Positions 52,262 to 61,312 of a stretch of DNA of 64,000 bases are shown in pieces. Source of the DNA: an uncultured Eubacteriales bacterium (GTDB taxonomy: Bacteria; Bacillota; Clostridia; Christensenellales; CAG-917); NCBI GenBank assembly GCA_900545885.1, contig URAF01000011.1, positions 12,061 to 76,060 of the forward strand, given 5' to 3'. The notes below the pieces were generated by a model. It had not been told where the DNA came from. It saw nothing but the letters and a program-made list of their open reading frames with translations, and ran no database searches. Numbering within the stretch: position 1 is the first letter of the stretch; every line of letters begins with the position of its first letter. The translations under genes were made by a program, and so were the position numbers.

Positions 52262-53493
52262 CTCTCCAACCTCACGGTGACGTCGTCGTCGACGAGCGAC
52301 TTGTCAATCTCTATATGCTCCATTTCACCCGGAGCGACAATCATTTTCTTTTTGGCGTAAAGCACTTTGCCGCCGCATTCCGCAACTATTTTGCAGGACT
52401 TGTACACGTTGTCGGAACGGAAAAAGATTTCGACTTTTCCTTCACCTTCGTGTATGTACTGCGGGAGCGCGTATCTCACACCGTTTACGGCGTTGACGCG
52501 GTGCGTCTTGCGTTCGCAAGCCGATTTGCCGAGCGCATAATCCGCCGCACATTTACCCGCAATTTCCGCTTCGTGCGAAACGTTGTCCACAAGGTCGTGA
52601 ACGTGCAGAACGTTGCCGCAGGAGAACACGCCCGCCATACTTGTCATTCTGTATTCGTCAACTTCCGCGCCCGAAGTTATCCTGTTCATAACCACGGAAG
52701 TGTCGGTCAGCAAATCGTTTTCGGGAATAAGTCCTACGGACAGAAGCAGACAGTCGCACGCCTCGAATTTTTCCTCCGAAAGTACGGGACGACGGTTTTC
52801 GTCGACGGGAGCGTAATATATGCCTTCCATTCTGGGTTTGCCGACTATTCGCGTGACTGTATGGCTATAATCGATGGGAATGCCGAAGTCTTCGAGGCAC
52901 TGAACGATGTTGCGTTTCAATCCGCTGGAATAAGGCATAAGTTCGATGACGCGTTCGACTTTCGCGCCTTCCAGCGTCATACGTCTTGCCATAATAAGTC
53001 CGATGTCGCCGCTGCCGAGTATGACCACGCGTTTGCCTACGAGATAGCCTTCGATATTGCACATTTTCTGTGCCATACCCGCGGTATAAACGCCTGCGGG
53101 ACGCGTACCTGCAAGAGCAATTGCTCCCGCGGTTCTCTCTCTGCACCCCATAGCAAGCACGACTGCGCCCGCCTGAACGTGAACAAGCCCTTCTTCGGGC
53201 GACAATGCGGTTACGGTTCTGTCTTCACCGAGGGAAAGAACCATCGCGTTCAGCATAACGTGAACATCGGTCGAAGCGAGTTTCTTTACAAAACGGTCGG
53301 CATATTCGGGACCTGTGAGTTCCTCACCGAAATAATGCAGACCGAAACCCGCGTGAATACACTGATTGAGTATCCCCCCCAACCTGTTGTCGCGTTCGAC
53401 CAGCAGAACGCTTGCACCCGCGGCGTCTGCGGCAATAGCCGCCGCCATTCCCGCGGGACCTCCCCCGATTACGACAACGTCATACTTCGTCAT
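52258..53493 (-). CDS. FAD/NAD(P)-dependent oxidoreductase of a GlpA-like complex
   Basis: 411 residues from the ATG at 53493. N-terminal FAD motif VVVIGGGPAGMAAAIAADAAG, redox/flavin region LGGILNQCIHAGFGLHYFG, and a second nucleotide motif VVILGSGDIGLIMARRM. It overlaps the upstream GlpA-like gene by 14 bases. Together with that gene and DUF1667 it forms the trio annotated in Firmicutes as anaerobic glycerol-3-phosphate dehydrogenase-like. Confidence 0.88.
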   Translation of the reverse strand: MTKYDVVVIGGGPAGMAAAIAADAAGASVLLVERDNRLGGILNQCIHAGFGLHYFGEELTGPEYADRFVKKLASTDVHVMLNAMVLSLGEDRTVTALSPEEGLVHVQAGAVVLAMGCRERTAGAIALAGTRPAGVYTAGMAQKMCNIEGYLVGKRVVILGSGDIGLIMARRMTLEGAKVERVIELMPYSSGLKRNIVQCLEDFGIPIDYSHTVTRIVGKPRMEGIYYAPVDENRRPVLSEEKFEACDCLLLSVGLIPENDLLTDTSVVMNRITSGAEVDEYRMTSMAGVFSCGNVLHVHDLVDNVSHEAEIAGKCAADYALGKSACERKTHRVNAVNGVRYALPQYIHEGEGKVEIFFRSDNVYKSCKIVAECGGKVLYAKKKMIVAPGEMEHIEIDKSLVDDDVTVRLER

Positions 53494-54919
53494 AATCGGT
53501 CTCCTTGACCGCAAGCACGGCGATTTCGGAATGTCCGACGCCCTTGCGGATTTCATCCATAGGTATACCGAGTTCGCGTGAGATGATTTCCATAACGCGC
53601 GTAGCGCAGAAACCTCCCTGACATCTTCCCATACCCGCACGGACGCGGCGTTTTACTGCGTCGACGCTGGTCGCGGGAAGCGGCGAATGTATGGCGGCAA
53701 CGATTTCCGCCTCCGTAACTTTTTCGCAACGGCAAACAATTCTGCCCCATTGCGGATTTTCGGCAACAAGACGATTGAGTTCTTCTTCCGAAAGTTCGGC
53801 AAGCCGCTTTTTGCGCGGCATATTTTTTACGTAATTCTTTTTGGGGACAAGAGCGACGTCGCAAGACAGCAGCCCTTCGAGATACTCCGCAATCGCTGCG
53901 GCACTCGTAAGTCCCGGCGAACAAATGCCCACCGCCATATAAAAGTCGGGAGCAAGTTCGGATTTTTTCACTATGAAATCGTGTCCGATTATGGTACGCA
54001 CGCCGCAGTAAATTCTGATGCACTTGTTGAAAGCGGGACGCGCGTATGTCAACGGCACGTTTCTGCGGATTTCGGCAAGCGCTTCCGCCGTAACCGCCGT
54101 GTCTCCGTCGTAAGTGGGAATGGAAGTCGGTCCGTACAGCACGTTTCCGTCCGCCGTCGGCGCGACGAGAATACCTTTGCCCGCAGACGTCGGCAACGGG
54201 AATATAACCGTCGACACGTTTTTGCCCTCGGTGTTGTCGAGAACGTAATAGTCCCCTCTGCGGTACTCGGTTTCGAAGTGTTCGGCGCCTGCCATGTCGT
54301 TGATTGCGGCACCGCTCGGACCTGCGCAGTTTATGACGACGCGTCCGCGGAATTCGCCCTTCGGAGTTTCGAGAACGTACTCTCCGTTTTCGCGTCTTAT
54401 GCCTTTGACCTCCGCCTCGGTTACGATTTCGACGCCGTTCACGACCGCACGGTCGGCAAGCGCGATTGCGTACTGATAAGGCGAAATAACGCCCGCGTCG
54501 GGCGCATAAAGCGACGCCGATATGTTGTCCGAAACGTTGGGTTCGATTGCGAGAGTCTGCTCTCTGTTCAGAATTTCGGCACGCACACCGTTTGCCTTGG
54601 CTTTTGCAAGCAGTTCTTGAAGTCCGTGCATTCCCTCTTCGGGTGCCGCGACGATACTTCCGCATTTGCGGTGCGGCACGTCGAGTTCTTCGGCAAGCTC
54701 CCACGTAAGCGCGTTGCCGCGAACGTTGAAACGCGCTTTGAACGTGCCGGGTTCGCAGTCGTAGCCTGCGTGTACGATACCGCTGTTTGCGCGGGTTGCG
54801 TATGACGCCACGTCGTCGTCGCGTTCGAGTACGGTTACGGAAATGTCAAAGCGCGCCAGCCTATCGGCTACCGCGCATCCGACTATTCCCCCTCCTATTA
54901 CGATTACGTCCTTGTCCAC
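53480..54919 (-). CDS. GlpA-like FAD-dependent oxidoreductase with C-terminal [2Fe-2S] domain
   Basis: 479 residues from a GTG with GGAGG upstream. N-terminal DAO/GlpA-type FAD fold (VIVIGGGIVGCAVADRLA), substrate domain with PGTFKARFNVRGN, and a C-terminal BFD-like [2Fe-2S] module with CRCEKV and GRCQGGFC. The likely substrate is glycerol-3-phosphate, oxidised to dihydroxyacetone phosphate, but other hydroxy acids are possible. It follows ppa by 18 bases. Confidence 0.88.
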   Translation of the reverse strand: MDKDVIVIGGGIVGCAVADRLARFDISVTVLERDDDVASYATRANSGIVHAGYDCEPGTFKARFNVRGNALTWELAEELDVPHRKCGSIVAAPEEGMHGLQELLAKAKANGVRAEILNREQTLAIEPNVSDNISASLYAPDAGVISPYQYAIALADRAVVNGVEIVTEAEVKGIRRENGEYVLETPKGEFRGRVVINCAGPSGAAINDMAGAEHFETEYRRGDYYVLDNTEGKNVSTVIFPLPTSAGKGILVAPTADGNVLYGPTSIPTYDGDTAVTAEALAEIRRNVPLTYARPAFNKCIRIYCGVRTIIGHDFIVKKSELAPDFYMAVGICSPGLTSAAAIAEYLEGLLSCDVALVPKKNYVKNMPRKKRLAELSEEELNRLVAENPQWGRIVCRCEKVTEAEIVAAIHSPLPATSVDAVKRRVRAGMGRCQGGFCATRVMEIISRELGIPMDEIRKGVGHSEIAVLAVKETDYDEV

Positions 54920-54937
54920 TGAAAGTAAATCCTCCGA

Positions 54938-55480
54938 CTACGCCTGCTTGGACACGGCAAATTTCTTTTTGTACATCTTGATGTTGTCTTTGATGATGAG
55001 TTCCGCAAACGCTCTGTCCTTGACCTGGAATACCGTCGTGTCTTTGCCTTCGAGCTGTTTGTAAACGCGGAAGAAGTGAGAAATTTCGTCCATGATATGT
55101 GGCGGAAGTTCCTCGATTTCCTTGTAAATGTTCCAGTTGGGGTCCTTGAAAGGAATGGCAATGATTTTGTAGTCCATTTCGCCGCCGTCCTGCATCATGA
55201 CAACGCCGATGGGATAGCAACGTACGGTGGCAAGCGGAACAATGGTTTCGGAACAAAGCACGAGCACGTCGAGCGGGTCGTTATCCTCGGAATACGTACG
55301 GGGAATGAAACCGTAGTTTGCGGGATAATGCGTAGACGTGGACAGCACGCGGTCAAGAATGAGGAACCCCGTGTCCTTGTCGAGTTCGTACTTGTTTTTG
55401 CAGCCCTTAGGAATTTCTATAACGGCTATAAAATCCGTTGGTGTTATACGCGACGGGTCAATATCGTGCCAGATACTCAT
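54938..55480 (-). CDS. ppa: Inorganic pyrophosphatase, family I
   Basis: 180 residues, AGGAGAG before the ATG. Family I signature with IEIPKGCKNKYELDKD, YPANYGFIPRTYSEDNDPLD and the metal Asp residues in DNDPLDVLVL. It hydrolyses pyrophosphate from biosynthesis. It is the first gene before the GlpA-like trio and comEC. Confidence 0.93.
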   Translation of the reverse strand: MSIWHDIDPSRITPTDFIAVIEIPKGCKNKYELDKDTGFLILDRVLSTSTHYPANYGFIPRTYSEDNDPLDVLVLCSETIVPLATVRCYPIGVVMMQDGGEMDYKIIAIPFKDPNWNIYKEIEELPPHIMDEISHFFRVYKQLEGKDTTVFQVKDRAFAELIIKDNIKMYKKKFAVSKQA

Positions 55481-55530
55481 ACATCTCTCCTGAATTCAAA
55501 CAACTTGAATAATCTAACTCTTTTTATGTA

Positions 55531-55559
55531 ATTATAAACGCGAGCCGCGCCTCTGTCAA
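55531..55559 (-). promoter_or_regulatory. Consensus sigma-A promoter of ppa, overlapping an upstream terminator
   Basis: TTGACA-N17-TATAAT on the minus strand. The -35 box lies in the loop of the terminator stem of the M20 peptidase gene. Confidence 0.8.
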
Positions 55560-55571
55560 CGGCACGGCTCG
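55541..55571 (-). terminator. Terminator stem after the M20 peptidase gene
   Basis: CGAGCCGTGCC/GGCGCGGCTCG (11 pairs, one G:U) then a weak T-rich stretch on the minus strand. Confidence 0.6.
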
Positions 55572-55581
55572 TGAAAACCGC

Positions 55582-56901
55582 TTATTTGTACCCTGTTATG
55601 AACGTCTTGAAGAATTTTACGCCTTCCGTAAGCGCGGAAAGGTCGATGTTTTCGTTTGCCGCGTGCATGGAGGCAAGTTGCTCTGCGCTCAGTCTGCAAG
55701 GAGTACACCTGATTGCGCAAGGCGTGATTTCCTGCATTGTTCTGCAATCCGTGCCGCCGAACATAAGGTAAGGCGCAACGCCGATGTCGGGGAAAACCTT
55801 GCGGAGCGTATCCGTGAAATACTTGTAATCCGCGCTGGTTACGTCGACAACGGGGCTTGCGTTCCGACTGTTGAGAACTTCCGTTTCGATGTCGAACTTC
55901 TTTGCAATCTGACGGACTTTTTCAATGCAGGCCTTGTCGTCGTCGCCGGGAGCGAAACGCAGGTTTGCGACAACGCTGGCTTCGAGCGGGATTACGTTTG
56001 CCGCAGTCGCGCCTTCCGCCATGGTGAACGTCATAGTCGTGCCGAGCAAAGCAGCACCGAACGGCGTGATTTTGGGAAGCACCGCAACGATGAGCGGAGT
56101 GAAGAAATCGACGTGTGCGGTCACGAATTTCAAAGGACCCGTAAGACCGTCGGACAAACCTTTGAGCATATCTCTTGCGGGACGCGTCATTCTGTGCTTG
56201 AAAACGGTGTGATTTTCGCAATAGTCGATGAACGCGGCAAGCCTTGCAAACGGCGTATTCTTGGGGGGCGACGAAGAGTGTCCGCCTTTGCTGCGGGCAA
56301 TGAATTTGAGGTCGCAGTAACCCTTTTCGATTATACCTACCATTGCAAAGGGCTTGGTCATTCCGGGGAACGCCTGTTCGACGATTGCGCCGCCCTCGTC
56401 GACCGCGACTGCGGGTTTGATGCCGTTGTTGATGAGCCAGTCGCGGCAGTACTCCGCACCGGGACCCGAAGTCTCTTCGCTGTCGGAATACGCAAGGTAA
56501 ATGTCCTGTTCGGAAACAAATCCTTCTTCGATGAGTTCGTTGACGCTTCTCATTGTGCAGAACAAAGTGTTCTTGCAATCCATTGTTCCGCGTCCCCACA
56601 TTTTGCCGTCGGCAACCGTCGCGGAGAACGGCTCGTATTTCCAGTCGCCGCCGACCGCGGGCACGACGTCCTGATGCGCCATAAGAACAAGCGGACGCGC
56701 GGAAGATTTACCCTTCCACTTGAACATAATCGCGTCGCTCTTGTCGCCGCCGGGCATAATCACGTCGCAGTTTGCGTAGACTGCGGGAAACTCCTCGGCA
56801 AGCACTTTTCTGAAATTGACAAAGTTCTGTCTGTCGCTGTTTGTGACAGTCGGAACTTTTATGAGTTTTGCAAAACTCTCTGCATACTGTTGAGTTGACA
56901 T
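55582..56901 (-). CDS. M20-family metallopeptidase
   Basis: 439 residues from the ATG at 56901 (AGAGGTGG adjacent); a GTG two codons upstream is less likely. Zn-site motifs LVLMAHQDVVPAV and WGRGTMDCKNTL, catalytic Glu in YSDSEETSGPGAEYC, and a C-terminal His in MFGGTDCRTMQ. It resembles the carboxypeptidase S/PM20D1-like branch, acting on dipeptides or N-acyl amino acids. Confidence 0.88.
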   Translation of the reverse strand: MSTQQYAESFAKLIKVPTVTNSDRQNFVNFRKVLAEEFPAVYANCDVIMPGGDKSDAIMFKWKGKSSARPLVLMAHQDVVPAVGGDWKYEPFSATVADGKMWGRGTMDCKNTLFCTMRSVNELIEEGFVSEQDIYLAYSDSEETSGPGAEYCRDWLINNGIKPAVAVDEGGAIVEQAFPGMTKPFAMVGIIEKGYCDLKFIARSKGGHSSSPPKNTPFARLAAFIDYCENHTVFKHRMTRPARDMLKGLSDGLTGPLKFVTAHVDFFTPLIVAVLPKITPFGAALLGTTMTFTMAEGATAANVIPLEASVVANLRFAPGDDDKACIEKVRQIAKKFDIETEVLNSRNASPVVDVTSADYKYFTDTLRKVFPDIGVAPYLMFGGTDCRTMQEITPCAIRCTPCRLSAEQLASMHAANENIDLSALTEGVKFFKTFITGYK

Positions 56902-56936
56902 ATCCACCTCTCGGCAAAAGCCGTTTTAATGCAAAT

Positions 56937-56965
56937 ATTCTAATCCACGCGTGCGCAGATGTCAA
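56937..56965 (-). promoter_or_regulatory. Sigma-A promoter of the M20 peptidase gene
   Basis: TTGACA-N17-TAGAAT on the minus strand. Confidence 0.7.
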
Positions 56966-57055
56966 GCGCGCGCGGCGGACGCTGTTCGGGTTGTATCGCA
57001 ACAAGCGTCGTTTTCAAGCTGAACACCGTTGCGTTTTCGCGAAATCGGCACTTAA

Positions 57056-57086
57056 AAGAAAAAATCCCGCGGATAAAGCGGGATTT
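57056..57086 (-). terminator. Terminator after mrp
   Basis: On the minus strand AAATCCCGC-N7-GCGGGATTT followed by T-rich sequence. Confidence 0.8.
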
Positions 57087-57107
57087 CGTGCAATTCGTTG
57101 GTGTCGC

Positions 57108-57920
57108 TTATGCGTCAATTCCGTCAAGTAAGGCAAGAAATTTTTCGTCCACATCCTCAATCATACCTTCGTCGCACACTGCGGCGATGTCGGGACGTAT
57201 GGGCAGTCTCGCGAATTTCGGAACGCCGAAATCCTTTGCGACTTCCTCAACCGTGCTTTTGCCGAATATCTCGACTTTCTTGTGGCAGTCGGGGCATTCG
57301 AAATAGCTCAGATTTTCGACGATGCCGAGAATGGGAATGTTCATCATCTTCGCCATGTTCACGGCTTTTGCGACTATCATCGAAACGAGTTCCTGCGGGG
57401 ACGTAACGACGATTATGCCGTCAAGCGGAAGAGACTGGAACACGGTAAGCGGTACGTCGCCCGTTCCGGGAGGCATATCGACATACATGCAGTCGATGTC
57501 ACCCCACGCAACGTCTTTCCAGAACTGTTTGACCGTTTCGGCAAGAATAGGTCCGCGCCAGATTACGGGTTTGGTGTCCTCGTCCATAAGCAGGTTGAGG
57601 GACATAACTTCGATACCGTGGTGAGTTCTGACGGGAAGAATAAATCTGTCGTCCATACCCACTGCTCTTTCGCGAAGTCCGAAAGACTTGGGAATGGAAG
57701 GTCCCGTTATGTCAGCATCGAGTACGGCAACGCGTTTGCCGTTGCGCATTGCGTTGACCGCAAGCAAGGACGTGACAAGCGATTTGCCCACGCCGCCTTT
57801 GCCGCTGACTATACCGACGACGCGTTTGACGTCGCTGAGTTCGTTTTGTTTGACGATGAAATCCGCCTTGGAACATTTAGAGGCGCAATTATCACAGTTG
57901 TGGTTGCATCCGTCGCTCAT
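57108..57920 (-). CDS. mrp: Mrp/NBP35-family Fe-S carrier ATPase
   Basis: 270 residues from the ATG with GGAGG upstream. An N-terminal Cys-rich stretch (CNHNCDNCASKC) is followed by the deviant Walker A IVSGKGGVGKSLVTSLLA, the switch DADITGPSIP and PPGTGDVP, and the C-terminal cluster-ligand CPDC. It binds and transfers [4Fe-4S] clusters to apo-proteins, fitting the large number of Fe-S proteins here. Confidence 0.93.
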   Translation of the reverse strand: MSDGCNHNCDNCASKCSKADFIVKQNELSDVKRVVGIVSGKGGVGKSLVTSLLAVNAMRNGKRVAVLDADITGPSIPKSFGLRERAVGMDDRFILPVRTHHGIEVMSLNLLMDEDTKPVIWRGPILAETVKQFWKDVAWGDIDCMYVDMPPGTGDVPLTVFQSLPLDGIIVVTSPQELVSMIVAKAVNMAKMMNIPILGIVENLSYFECPDCHKKVEIFGKSTVEEVAKDFGVPKFARLPIRPDIAAVCDEGMIEDVDEKFLALLDGIDA

Positions 57921-57951
57921 AAAAGCCTCCGTAGTTATATTGACGAAAGAC

Positions 57952-57980
57952 ATTATCTACCCGCGCGCCCGAAAAGTCAA
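57952..57980 (-). promoter_or_regulatory. Sigma-A promoter of mrp
   Basis: TTGACT-N17-GATAAT on the minus strand, ~30 bp before the mrp ATG. Confidence 0.65.
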
Positions 57981-58117
57981 CGTTTTGCGGAAAGTTGCAA
58001 AATTCCCTCTCAAAAGAAAATCCGCCCCCGAACGTACACCCTCCGAACATACACACAAAAGGAAAAGCGACGCGTTGCCGCGCCGCCTTTCTAAGGAGAG
58101 AAATACGGTTCGCCATA

Positions 58118-58588
58118 TTATGGCTTTGTGTCTGTCTTGTTTGTTTCGGCGGCGTAGCCTTTACACCTGCACGCCGCACTGCACGCCGAACAATCGCACA
58201 CCGACTTTACGGCAGGCTTTTCGGGTTCTTCTGCATTCGCCGCCTTTGTGTCGCAAAGGTTAACGGGTTTGTCGGATTTTTGGCTTTGTTTTTCATAGGA
58301 CGTTTTGCCTTGCTTTTCGGCAAACACCCCGTCAAACGTTTCTCCGCTCTTTTCACATTGCTTTGCTTCACGTTTTTCGTCACGCGTTATTTCACGTTTT
58401 TCGTCACGTTTGTCACAATACGTTCCGTCACGCTTTTCGCCGTGTGCGGCGGCGCAGGAAGGACACTTCGAACAGTCTCCGCAACAGCCCGTTTTGCCCT
58501 TTTTCTTGCGCACTGTAAGCCCTGCCGCCACCGCAACGACGATGATTACGCAAAGTACGATTACGATAATATCGGCTGTTGTCATCAT
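58118..58588 (-). CDS. FeoB-associated Cys-rich membrane protein, extended form
   Basis: 156 residues. The N-terminal transmembrane helix (about 5-26) and Cys cluster (CCGDCSKCPSC) match the FeoB-associated Cys-rich family, whose members are usually only ~50-60 residues. Here a charged middle with KRDEKRE-type repeats (GEKRDGTYCDKRDEKREITR, then DEKREAKQCEK) and a second Cys cluster (CDCSACSAACRCKG) follow. The start overlaps the feoB stop (ATGA). It may deliver or trap iron at the cytosolic face of FeoB. Confidence 0.8.
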   Translation of the reverse strand: MMTTADIIVIVLCVIIVVAVAAGLTVRKKKGKTGCCGDCSKCPSCAAAHGEKRDGTYCDKRDEKREITRDEKREAKQCEKSGETFDGVFAEKQGKTSYEKQSQKSDKPVNLCDTKAANAEEPEKPAVKSVCDCSACSAACRCKGYAAETNKTDTKP

Positions 58589-60855
58589 GCGTTTGTCTCC
58601 GCGGACACTTTGAGTTTTGCGTCACGCTTTTTGTTGTAGAAAATTATTCCGCATACTGCTGCCGCGACAAGGGCGAGGAAGATAAACACCGTCCACCACC
58701 AGCTGCCGACAAGGTATACAACCGTACCGACTATGTACGAAGTCGTAAGCCAGAACACCAGCGTGTTTCTGAAATTCTTTTTGCTTCCGAGTTCGGCTTT
58801 TGCGGTTGCGACCGCGGCGAAACAAGGAATTGTCGTCATGTTGAACGCGATGAAGGATATGAGCGCGGGAATTGTGATACCAGTTGCTTCTATCATTATG
58901 GAAGCGGCGATTATGCCGTCCGCGTCCGCGTCGCCGTTGTACGCATATCCGAGGCAAGCGGCAAGCACACCGAACGTCGCAATGACGTTTTCTTTTGCGA
59001 TAAGACCCGTGACCGCCGCGACGACGAACACCCAACCCGCTTTGCCGAGCTGCGAGCCGAAACCGAGCGGAGTGAACAAAGGCTGAATGAGTTTGCCGAC
59101 GCCCGCAAGGATACTACTCTCCATCTGTTCGTCGGTGAGATAAGACCAATCGAACGCGAAGTGGCTCAGGAACCAGATGAGTATCGTGGATACGAGAATG
59201 ATGCTGAACGCCTTTTTGACGAAGTGTTTGAGTTTGTCCCACAAGTGGATAAACAGAGCTTTCGCCTGCGGCGCGTGGTATGCGGGCAACTCCATTATGA
59301 ACGGCGGAGTGTCGCCGCGCATCGTGGTCGAGCGCATAACGATTACGGATATAATCGCAACGGCAATGCCGAGAATGTACATCGAGTAAGTAATTGCGTC
59401 GGCGTTGCTCACCGAGAAGAACTGCACTATACCGCCCGCAATCGCGGTGAGTATGGGGAGTTTTGCGCCGCAGGAAAAGAAAGGAATAACTCTGATTGTC
59501 GCCGTTCTTTCCCTGTCGTCGGCAAGCGTACGGGTGTTAATCATTGCGGGAATGGAACAGCCGAAGCCCATAATCATAGGCATAAACGCTCTGCCCGAAA
59601 GTCCGAACCTGCGGAAAATTCTGTCGAGAATGAACGCCACGCGCGCCATATATCCGCTGTCTTCCAGAATGCTGAAAAACATGAACAGCACGAGAATTTG
59701 CGGCAGGAAGGACAAAACGGAGAACAAACCGCCGAGTATACCGTCGCATACGAGCCCTTGTGCCCACGCCGAAGTCGTACCTTCCATAGCTCCGCTTACG
59801 GCTTCGGAAATCGACCCCGTAATCTGATTGAGCAGGTTTGCAAGAATTACGCCGGGGGACGCGATACCGTCGGAAGAGCCGAATATGCCTTCGCCCCACG
59901 TACCCGCAAGCGACGTCCACCCTTCGGGAAGCACTTTTGCAAGATACAGGAAGTTTTCCGAGAACGTGAGGTGGAACACGACAAACAGTATCGCAAGGAA
60001 AATCGGAATACCCCAGATTCTGTGCGTAAGAATTCTGTCCGCCTTGTCCGATTTGGACAGAGAACGTTTTTCTCCGTTCTTTCTGACAAACGCCGTCGCG
60101 AAATGTTTGGTTATGTACTTATACCTTTCATCGGCTACGATGGCCTCGAAATCGTCCCCGAAAACGTCGTCCTTGATTTGCTGTTTATACTGCTTTACGA
60201 GTTCGTATTCTTCGGGGTGGTTCTTGATTTCTATTTCGTCGTTCTCGACCAGCTTTATTGCATGAAACAGGGGTTCATCTGTCTTTTTGTTGTACAAAAC
60301 CCCTTTTACGTCGCTTATAACCTGCGCAAGTTTGGAGCCGCCGAGCACGCTCACGGCTTCTCTTTTGCGCTTCGACGCGGCGTACGCCTTGTCCATAAGT
60401 TCCTTTACGCCTTTCTCTTTGAGCGCGGAAATTTCGACGACCGGGACGGCAAGCGCGTCTTCGAGAACCTGCGCGTTTATCTTGTCACCGTTTTTTTCCA
60501 CGGCGTCCATCATGTTGAGCGCAACCACCATAGGCACGCCGATTTCCATGAGCTGGGTCGTAAGATACAGGTTTCTTTCGAGGTTGGTAGCATCGACGAT
60601 GTTGATGACAAGGTCGGGTTTTTCGTCAAGTATGTAATTGCGCGCTATCACTTCTTCGGGAGTGTACGGCGACAACGAATATATGCCAGGCAAGTCCAGT
60701 ATGGCTATGGGCTCGGCACACTTTTTGTAGACGCCTTCCTTTTTGTCGACGGTTACGCCAGGCCAGTTTCCGACGTGTGCAGTCGACCCCGTAAGACAGT
60801 TGAAAAGCGTTGTTTTGCCGCTGTTCGGGTTGCCCGCAAGAGCAAATTTAATCAT
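58585..60855 (-). CDS. feoB: Ferrous iron transporter FeoB
   Basis: 756 residues. N-terminal G-protein domain with G1 GNPNSGKTTLFN, G2 GVTVDKKEG, G3 LDLPGIYSL and G4 NMMD, a helical insertion, then Gate motifs and about eleven transmembrane helices (e.g. SCGAKLPI and GFGCSIPAM, each with a conserved Cys). It imports Fe2+ with GTP. Start overlaps feoA by eight bases. Confidence 0.95.
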   Translation of the reverse strand: MIKFALAGNPNSGKTTLFNCLTGSTAHVGNWPGVTVDKKEGVYKKCAEPIAILDLPGIYSLSPYTPEEVIARNYILDEKPDLVINIVDATNLERNLYLTTQLMEIGVPMVVALNMMDAVEKNGDKINAQVLEDALAVPVVEISALKEKGVKELMDKAYAASKRKREAVSVLGGSKLAQVISDVKGVLYNKKTDEPLFHAIKLVENDEIEIKNHPEEYELVKQYKQQIKDDVFGDDFEAIVADERYKYITKHFATAFVRKNGEKRSLSKSDKADRILTHRIWGIPIFLAILFVVFHLTFSENFLYLAKVLPEGWTSLAGTWGEGIFGSSDGIASPGVILANLLNQITGSISEAVSGAMEGTTSAWAQGLVCDGILGGLFSVLSFLPQILVLFMFFSILEDSGYMARVAFILDRIFRRFGLSGRAFMPMIMGFGCSIPAMINTRTLADDRERTATIRVIPFFSCGAKLPILTAIAGGIVQFFSVSNADAITYSMYILGIAVAIISVIVMRSTTMRGDTPPFIMELPAYHAPQAKALFIHLWDKLKHFVKKAFSIILVSTILIWFLSHFAFDWSYLTDEQMESSILAGVGKLIQPLFTPLGFGSQLGKAGWVFVVAAVTGLIAKENVIATFGVLAACLGYAYNGDADADGIIAASIMIEATGITIPALISFIAFNMTTIPCFAAVATAKAELGSKKNFRNTLVFWLTTSYIVGTVVYLVGSWWWTVFIFLALVAAAVCGIIFYNKKRDAKLKVSAETNA

Positions 60856-61087
60856 TTCCGTTTACCTCCAACATAACGCATGCGGCTTCCGCTTTGCGCA
60901 GAGTGAGTTCATACCCGCGTATGGAAATCTCGTACGGGTCGCCGAGCGGAGCTTTCTTTCTCAACACGACTTCCGCCCCGGGCGTAACCCCCATGTCGAA
61001 AAGCCTGCGGCGGATTTTGCCCTCGCCCGCAACTCCGCAGATTACGCCGACTTCGCCGACTTCAAACTTGTTCAAAGTCTTTGTCAT
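60848..61087 (-). CDS. feoA: FeoA, SH3-like iron transport accessory (second copy)
   Basis: 79 residues with AAAGGAGG inside the end of the preceding gene. The SH3-like fold is seen from RLFDMGVTPGAEVVLRKKAP and GYELTLRKAEAACV. FeoA assists FeoB. One of two tandem copies. Confidence 0.9.
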   Translation of the reverse strand: MTKTLNKFEVGEVGVICGVAGEGKIRRRLFDMGVTPGAEVVLRKKAPLGDPYEISIRGYELTLRKAEAACVMLEVNGND

Positions 61088-61312
61088 TCAATCCTCCTTT
61101 ACGGTGACAAATATCTTCGTCGCCATCTGTTTATCGAGTGCAAGCCTGCCGTCTTTTACGCGGCAGATTATGCTTCCGCCGCTCACCGACAAAACTTCTA
61201 CTTCCGAATTTACGCTCAACCCGATGTTTTCGAGATGTCGTTTTAACTTGTCGTCGGCAATTATTCTCGTCACCGACAACCTCTTGAAAAGCGGTGCTAA
61301 CACTATCGGCAT
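61088..61312 (-). CDS. feoA: FeoA-like protein (first copy)
   Basis: 74 residues with similar SH3 fold (HLENIGLSVNSEVEVLSVSG, RLALDKQMATKIFV). It overlaps the regulator gene by ten bases and abuts the second feoA. Two FeoA genes before FeoB are common in Clostridia. Confidence 0.88.
   Translation of the reverse strand: MPIVLAPLFKRLSVTRIIADDKLKRHLENIGLSVNSEVEVLSVSGGSIICRVKDGRLALDKQMATKIFVTVKED

Noticed and set aside
58579..60876. Plus-strand frame of 765 codons opposite feoB
   Set aside because: Pure antisense of feoB, without a ribosome-binding site and with a low-complexity Arg/Glu/Asn composition.
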